Below, piece after piece: positions 58,601 to 64,000 of a stretch of DNA of 64,000 bases. A program made the position numbers and the translations under genes. Numbering within the stretch: the first letter of the stretch is position 1; each line of letters starts with the position of its first letter. The DNA lies in NCBI GenBank assembly GCA_023014335.1, contig JAECYW010000004.1, forward strand, positions 2,542,001 to 2,606,000, written 5' to 3'. The DNA is from Galerina marginata. Taxonomy: Eukaryota; Basidiomycota; Agaricomycetes; Agaricales; Galerinaceae. The notes beneath the pieces were generated by a model, which was not told the DNA's origin, made no database searches, and saw only the letters and a list, made by a program, of their open reading frames with translations.

Positions 58601-61600
58601 TATATGCGCAATGAAATTTGGTCTTTGATTTCATATTTAGGTGCACCTTCATGGTTTATTACATTTTCCCCAGCTGACAATAAACATCCAATAAGTCTAT
58701 ATTTTGCAGATACTCAGGAAAAATTTAGCCCATTATTAAGAAATGAAAATGAGCGCTTCAGATTAATAGCTCATAATCCTGTAGCTGGTGCTAGATTTTT
58801 TCATTTTATGTGTGAAATGTTCATTAAACATGTTCTTGGAGTTGGAGAAAATCATGCTGGTCTCTATGGAAATACAAATGCATATTATGGAACTGTTGAG
58901 CAACAAGGAAGATTGACTTTACATATGCATATGTTACTTTGGTTAAAAGGTGCTGTATCTCCTCAGGAAATTAGAGATAAAATCATGGATCCAACTTCAG
59001 AATTTCAAAAGCAAATGGTTGAATATTTAGAAAGTGTCCACATTGGTGAATTTATGACTGGAACTCAGGAGGAAGTTGGTCAAAAAATCAATATTGAAAA
59101 AACTCAGAATAAAAACTATCAAGATCCAACTCAGACTTTACCTGATCCACCACTTTCAATATGTATAAATAAAAACTGTGAAAATAAAGACTGTACTGAG
59201 TGTAAAAATCTTGAAACTTGGTGGCAAAAGTTTAGAAATACTACAGATGATTTGATATTTAAGTCTAATGTTCACACTTGTAGAGGTTTCAAGTCTGATG
59301 AAAAAACTCCAAAAAAAGATAGACCTGGCTGTATTAATAAACATGGAAATTGCAAAGCCAGATTTCCTAGAGATCTTTTTGAACAAACACAAGTTGATCC
59401 TAAAACTGGTGCTTTAAATGTTAAGAAAGGTGAACCTTGGATTAATACTTTACTCCATCAGTAACTTATCTTTTAAGATGTAATTCAGATGTAACTAGTT
59501 TGCTATCTGGTACAGCAATTAAAGCCATTGTAGCTTATATTTCAGACTATGTAACTAAGCCTGGACTTAAAACTTATAGTATATTTGATACTATTAGAAG
59601 TGTTTTTAACAGAAATACTGAAATGCTTGGTGGATCTTTGGAAAGGAAAGAAAAAGCAAGAAGATTAATTACACAGACTGTAAATTCTTTAACTGCTAAG
59701 ATGGAAATTGGAGGTCCAATGGCTGCTTTGTATTTATTAGGAAATCCTGATCATTATACCAGTCATAAATTTATTCTTGTCTATTGGAAAAATTATGTAA
59801 GAGAAGTTCTTATGTCTTGGAAATCTGAAAAAGACTTAGAAGAAATTATTCCTGAGAAACTGGTAATTCAAAAAGATAAAGATGGCCATTATATAGGTTT
59901 TTCAGCAGTACATGATTATATGTATAGACCTAAAACTTTTGAAGACAAAACATTATATGAATGGATTCAAATGGCTACTAGAATTAAAGTTCCAAGTTTT
60001 AAAAAGCAAGATAAAGCTGAATCTGAAGATGAATTAGATTTATTTAATCAAGAATCTTTGGATCAAATTATAAAACCAACTCAATTTGACAAGTCTAAAG
60101 TTATTATTGAAGAAGAAGATACTGCTGATGAACTTAATATTTATTCTGAGCATTCTGATGAAGAAGAATCCAGTTTTGATAAAGAAAGCTCAGATGAAGA
60201 CAATGAATCTGACTCAGAAATATCAGATCTAGAAAAGCCAGATTCAAAGCTTCATTCATTTTTAAAAGAACATCCGCTTTATAAAACTCATAAAGCTCAA
60301 TTTGATGAAAGAAAAAAAAATACTATACCAAATTTTGTAGGTGGTTCACTTCCAAGATGTGATCGAGGTGATAGAGAATATTACTGTGCAACTATGCTTA
60401 CTTTATTCAAACCTTGGAGGTCTGGAAAGGATTTAAAAAATACAGATTATAGCTGGGATGAGACTTTTAATTTATTTGAATTCACTGAACAGCAAAAACA
60501 GTATATGAAACATTTTAATGTCAGATATGAATGTAATGATGCTAGAGATGATTATTCTGCTCAACTTAAAAAAGGAAATGCAAATAGTGGCTTGTTTCCT
60601 CAATGGATGAATTCTGAGATTCTCAATGAACTTGATGATGATGATAAATTTCAAGGTGATGACTTTGGTGATGATGAACCTGATGATGATAGAGATTTTA
60701 ATGCAAGTAAATATAATACACTTGGAAGATTAGGCAAACTCAGATATCAAGAAATGGAAGATACAAGAATTGGTGTAACTGAAGCTGGATGGCTTGATGA
60801 TTCACCTAATGGACTTGAAAAAGTTTCTAAAATTCCAATTACTCCAAAAATATTACAAAAAGGTCCAAGCTGGAAAGTCAGTGTTGAAAATGAAAGAGAA
60901 AAAATCTTAACTGAAAGAGGAAAAAATATTCCAGCCAAGTCAGGAAAAAATATAAATGATCCCAATGAAAATAATGTCCAACTTATTGATAGATCATACT
61001 TGAAGAAAAACTTTAGAGCTAAATTAAAATCTGATAGAAAATTAATAGCTACTATTATTGAGAAATTTACTTTAAATACTGAACAAGAAAGAGCCTTTAG
61101 AATTGTAGCTAATCATTCAGTTGAGTCTAAATCTGAACAACTTAGAATGTATCTTGGTGGTATGGGTGGAACTGGTAAATCTCAGGTCATTAAAGCATTG
61201 ACAGAATTTTTTGAAGTTAAAAATGAATCACATAAAATAATTGTTCTTGGTCCAACTGGGTCTTCAGCTGCTTTACTTAAAGGTTCAACTTATCATTCAT
61301 TTCTTGGTATAAATCCTGGTGAAAACACAGCTAAAAAAATTGCTCAAGTTAAAGCTAAACTTGAAGGAGTTCATTATATATTTATTGATGAAGTATCAAT
61401 GATGTCCTGTAATGATATATATAAAATTTCAGCTCAGCTATCCAAAGCTTTAAATGCATTTGATCTTCCATTTGGTGGCATAAATATAATATTTGCAGGT
61501 GATTTTGCTCAATTACCTCCAGTTGGTGGTTCTTCATTATTTAGCCAAGCTGTGGAAACCCAATTACATTCAGGACTTAGTTTAAGTGGACAAGAAGCAG

Positions 61601-63747
61601 CTATTGGAAAAGCTTTATGGCATCAAGTTACTACAGTTGTAATTTTAAGGCAAAATATGAGACAGAAAGCACAAACATCTGAAGATGCTGCTTTAAGAAC
61701 TGCACTTATTAATATGAGATATGGAAAATGTACACCTGAAGATATTATATTTTTGAGATCACTTCAAGCTGGAAAAAGACCTGGTCAGCCTAAAGTATCA
61801 ACTAAAGAATTTAGAAATGTAGCTATAATTTGTGGCAGACATACACAAAAAGATGAAATAAATAATCTTGGTTGCCAAAGATTTGCAGATGAAACTGGTC
61901 AGAAATTAACACATTTTTATTCTATTGATAGATGGGGAAAAGAAAAAGATCCAGCTTCAAAGTCTAAGTGGGGCAAGTCTAAATCTGCAGCTAAATATAA
62001 ACACAAGTCTAATGAAATTGAATTTGATGATCAGCATGAAATATGGAAACTTAGGCATGGTGCTACTGAAAACTTTGCTGGAAAATTATCTTTATGTCTT
62101 GGAATGCCAGTTATGATTAGAAATAATGATGCCACTGAATTATGTATAACTAAAGGCCAAGAAGGAATTGTAGTTGGCTGGCAAGCTGAAACTGGTCCAC
62201 ATGGAAAAAGAGTTCTTGATACATTATTTGTTAAACTTATAAAACCTGCAAAAATAATTCAAATTCCTGGATTGCCCAAAAATGTTGTACCTTTGATGAA
62301 AAATACCAAAACAATTACTTGTATTTTTCCAAGTGATTTAAAAGAAAGTGTTGAACGTCAACAAGTCTGGGTTTTGCCTAATTTTGCAATGACTGATTAT
62401 GCAAGTCAAGGAAAAACTAGACCTTATAATGTAGTGCATTTAAGTAGCTGCTATTCACATATGTCATATTATACTTGTTTATCTAGAAGTGCAAGTGCTG
62501 CAGGAACAATAATTATGCAAGGCTTTGAACCAAGTGTTATTACTAGAGGATGTTCAGGTTATCTTAGACAGGAATTCAGAGAACATGAAATTCTTGATGA
62601 TATTACAAGACTTAGATATGAAGACTCTTTACCTACCAATATTCAAGGGTATACTAGAAATACATTAATAAGACAATATCAACAGTGGAAAGGTGAAGAT
62701 TATGTACCTGAAAAAGTTGATTCAGCTCTTAAATGGACAGCTAGAGATCCAATGAATTTATTACCTATAGTTACAGACAGTCCTTGGCAGATCATTGAAT
62801 CTAAAAAGAAAAAAAATACACTCAAGACAGCTCTTATTACTACATTTGTTCCTGCTAAAGGTAGTCAAGCTTTAAAAAGAAAACATAATGATGCTGACTT
62901 GGAAAATAATAAAAGAATCAAAAATGATACTGTTACTTCAAATATTAGTAGGCCTATTGGATTGAAATGGGATAGTAAAAATTATAGTTGCTCATATGAT
63001 AGCTTACTTGTGATTTTATATGATATTTGGAAAGAAAATCCAGATGAATGGACAGAAAACTTTGAGTCAATTAATGAAATTTATATGAAAAATTTAGCTA
63101 GTGGTTTTAAACAAGTTTATGAAGGCAGCAAGTCTTTGGAAAATATTAGAAATGATTTAAGACAAGATTTAAATAGTATTAGCTCTGATAAATTTCCAAT
63201 GGGCAAAAATAATGCCAGTGTGGCTGAACTTGCATTTGAATTATTAAAATCCAATAATGAAAATGCAATTTCTCAAATTTTCTGTGATCATTGTGACCAC
63301 ACTGGGATAGAATATTCTGACCATCTTGAATATGTTTTTGATATAGAAAAACACACAGTGTCTTCAACTGAAAAATGGGGTAAAAAACTAAAAGGATCAA
63401 CTTCTGAAAAATGCAATAACTGTCTTAACAAGCTTAGCCATGAACTTCAGTATAAAGAAAGTCCAAAATTAGTAATATTAGAGTATCCATTTAGTAATAT
63501 TGAAACTAGTCATAAAATTAAAATAAAAGGTAATAATCAAATGAATATTTTGTCACTAAGAGGAATTGTTTATCATGGAGAAAACCATTTCACATCTAGA
63601 ATTATTTCCTTAGAAGGAAAGATTTGGTATCATGATGGAATTGAAACAGGAAAAAAATCAGTAGAAGATGGATATTTGTTTTCAATGGATAGTAAAACTC
63701 TAAAAACTTGTCAAGAAAAAAATCTTGTACTTGCTGTTTATGCATAG
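55646..63747 (+). pseudogene. Helitron C Rep-helicase with USP-like C-terminus, one frameshift
   Basis: Two open frames, 55,646-59,464 and 59,500-63,747, are one gene broken by an apparent single-base loss near 59,449; the gene would otherwise be 2,700 codons. Order: hydrophobic leader (1-20); a 20-residue repeat (NLKAVK..YQ.SN.EKYKSG) about 3.5 times at about 455-523; CSVCG (about 559); HUH motif LHMHMLLW (about 1,091); AYISDYVTKP (about 1,296); acidic linker rich in Asp/Glu/Ser; Pif1-type helicase with GGMGGTGKSQ (about 1,837), FIDEVSM, FAGDFAQL and DYASQGKT (about 2,250); NYSCSYDSL (about 2,445), paired Cys (CDHC, CNNC) and NHFTSR...IWYHDG (about 2,643). The stop is TAG at 63,745. All catalytic motifs are intact, so the frameshift is either recent or a sequence error. 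It is clearly diverged from A and B throughout. Confidence 0.9.
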
Positions 63748-63882
63748 ATAACTGATTATATTAATATAATGGGTGGGTGGTTGGGATAATAATACTTTAT
63801 ATATCTAAATATTTAAATATATACATTAAGCAGAAAAAAGGACGAATACATGCCATGCGAAGCAATGGCCCACTACACCAAG
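63748..63882 (+). other. Helitron C 3' tail and terminal hairpin
   Basis: AT-rich tail, subterminal AAAAGGACGAATA, stem GCCAT/ATGGC with 8-nt loop at 63,852-63,869, 13 nt, end CAAG at 63,882. The 18-bp hairpin is identical to that of Helitron A although the flanking bases differ. Confidence 0.85.
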
Positions 63883-64000
63883 TAACTAGATTATCATTAA
63901 AAGGTATTATATATAGTGGAAGCAATTATTTTACATCAAGATTTATAGTTAATAATGAAATCTGGTACCATGATGGTATTTCTACTGGTGCTAAATGTAT
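63883..64000 (+). pseudogene. Helitron B Rep-helicase, third piece (USP-like C-terminus, runs off window)
   Basis: This continues the helicase B frame from base 53,396: TRLSLKGIIYSGSN then YFTSRF and IWYHDG. It is nearly identical to A at 35,502-35,619, but the His of NHFTSR in A and C is Tyr here (CAT to TAT), and Cys in GICTG is Ser. The piece is cut by the window end. Confidence 0.9.

Larger units (their letters stand above)
53397..63882 (+). mobile_element. Helitron C: complete element inserted in Helitron B
   Basis: 10,486 bp. The 5' end is TTATGAGTCCTTTG; the 3' end is hairpin GCCATGCGAAGCAATGGC at 63,852-63,869 then CCACTACACCAAG. It lies between A53396 and T63883; copy A has the empty site AGAGTATAACTAG at about 35,499. 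The subterminal AAAAGGACGAATA is an imperfect inverse of the 5' end. Contents: a 5' noncoding region with a large inverted repeat, then one helicase gene. No JmjC gene is present, unlike A and B. Confidence 0.95.
39427..64000 (+). mobile_element. Helitron B: JmjC plus Rep-helicase element, interrupted twice, right end outside window
   Basis: Same gene order, spacing and exon plan as Helitron A. The left boundary is uncertain: sequence right of 39,426 weakly resembles that left of JmjC-A. It is interrupted at 48,731-50,026 by a small element and at 53,397-63,882 by Helitron C. The helicase gene resumes at 63,883 and leaves the window before its stop and 3' hairpin. Confidence 0.75.

Noticed and set aside
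53397..63882. Giant virus, Starship or Polinton interpretation of the 10.5-kb insertion
   Set aside because: There is no tyrosine recombinase, capsid, polymerase B or long terminal inverted repeat. HUH Rep plus Pif1-type helicase and the A/T empty site identify a Helitron.

Overview
The window is a transposon-rich stretch of a fungal nuclear genome, most likely a basidiomycete (Agaricomycete-like). The reasons are a 16-exon gene with introns of about 50-60 nt and GTAAGT-like donors, a JmjC protein of the style common in mushrooms, a Tad/I-like LINE with RNase H, and large Rep-helicase (Helitron) genes. No tRNA, rRNA, CRISPR array or recognisable single-copy host gene was seen. The Helitrons are strongly AT-rich; the LINE and the short host-like islands are GC-rich.

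Layout. 1-11,074 is a homogeneous array of 889-bp units, open to the left. 11,110-15,630 is a 5'-truncated LINE carrying a 407-bp insertion. 15,866(?)-35,910 is Helitron A: a JmjC gene followed 170 bp later by a Rep-helicase gene, with three insertions (16,443-17,353; 20,244-22,408; 26,291-30,231). 35,911-39,426 holds GC-rich host-like DNA and two small elements. 39,427-64,000 is Helitron B: the same two genes, with one small element (48,731-50,026) and a complete third Helitron, C (53,397-63,882), inserted in its helicase gene. B resumes at 63,883 and runs off the window.

All the small insertions are non-autonomous Helitrons. Comparing A with B, or checking the reading frame of the interrupted gene, gives exact empty sites: elements lie between A and T (sometimes A and C) with no target duplication. 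Their ends are not the classical TC...CTRR. They have a 5' end TTACAAG or TTATGAG, the inverse of that end lying inside the 3' end, a hairpin (GCCAT...ATGGC) and a final CAAG. This is the asymmetric-terminal-inverted-repeat plan of Helitron2/Helentron elements.

The most notable system is the 889-bp family. Every tandem unit ends in a copy of the element's own 5' terminus, and copies here carry 1, 1, 2, 2, 3, 5 and at least 13 termini. The autonomous elements are also unusual. A and B carry a spliced JmjC (Fe(II)/2-oxoglutarate oxygenase) gene beside the helicase. All three helicases appear to end in a ubiquitin-specific-protease-like domain. I infer, without proof, that these two enzymes could act against host chromatin silencing. 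Once insertions are removed, JmjC-A (1,249 codons), JmjC-B (1,268), helicase A (2,626) and the LINE (1,135) are all open; helicase C needs one base to be open.
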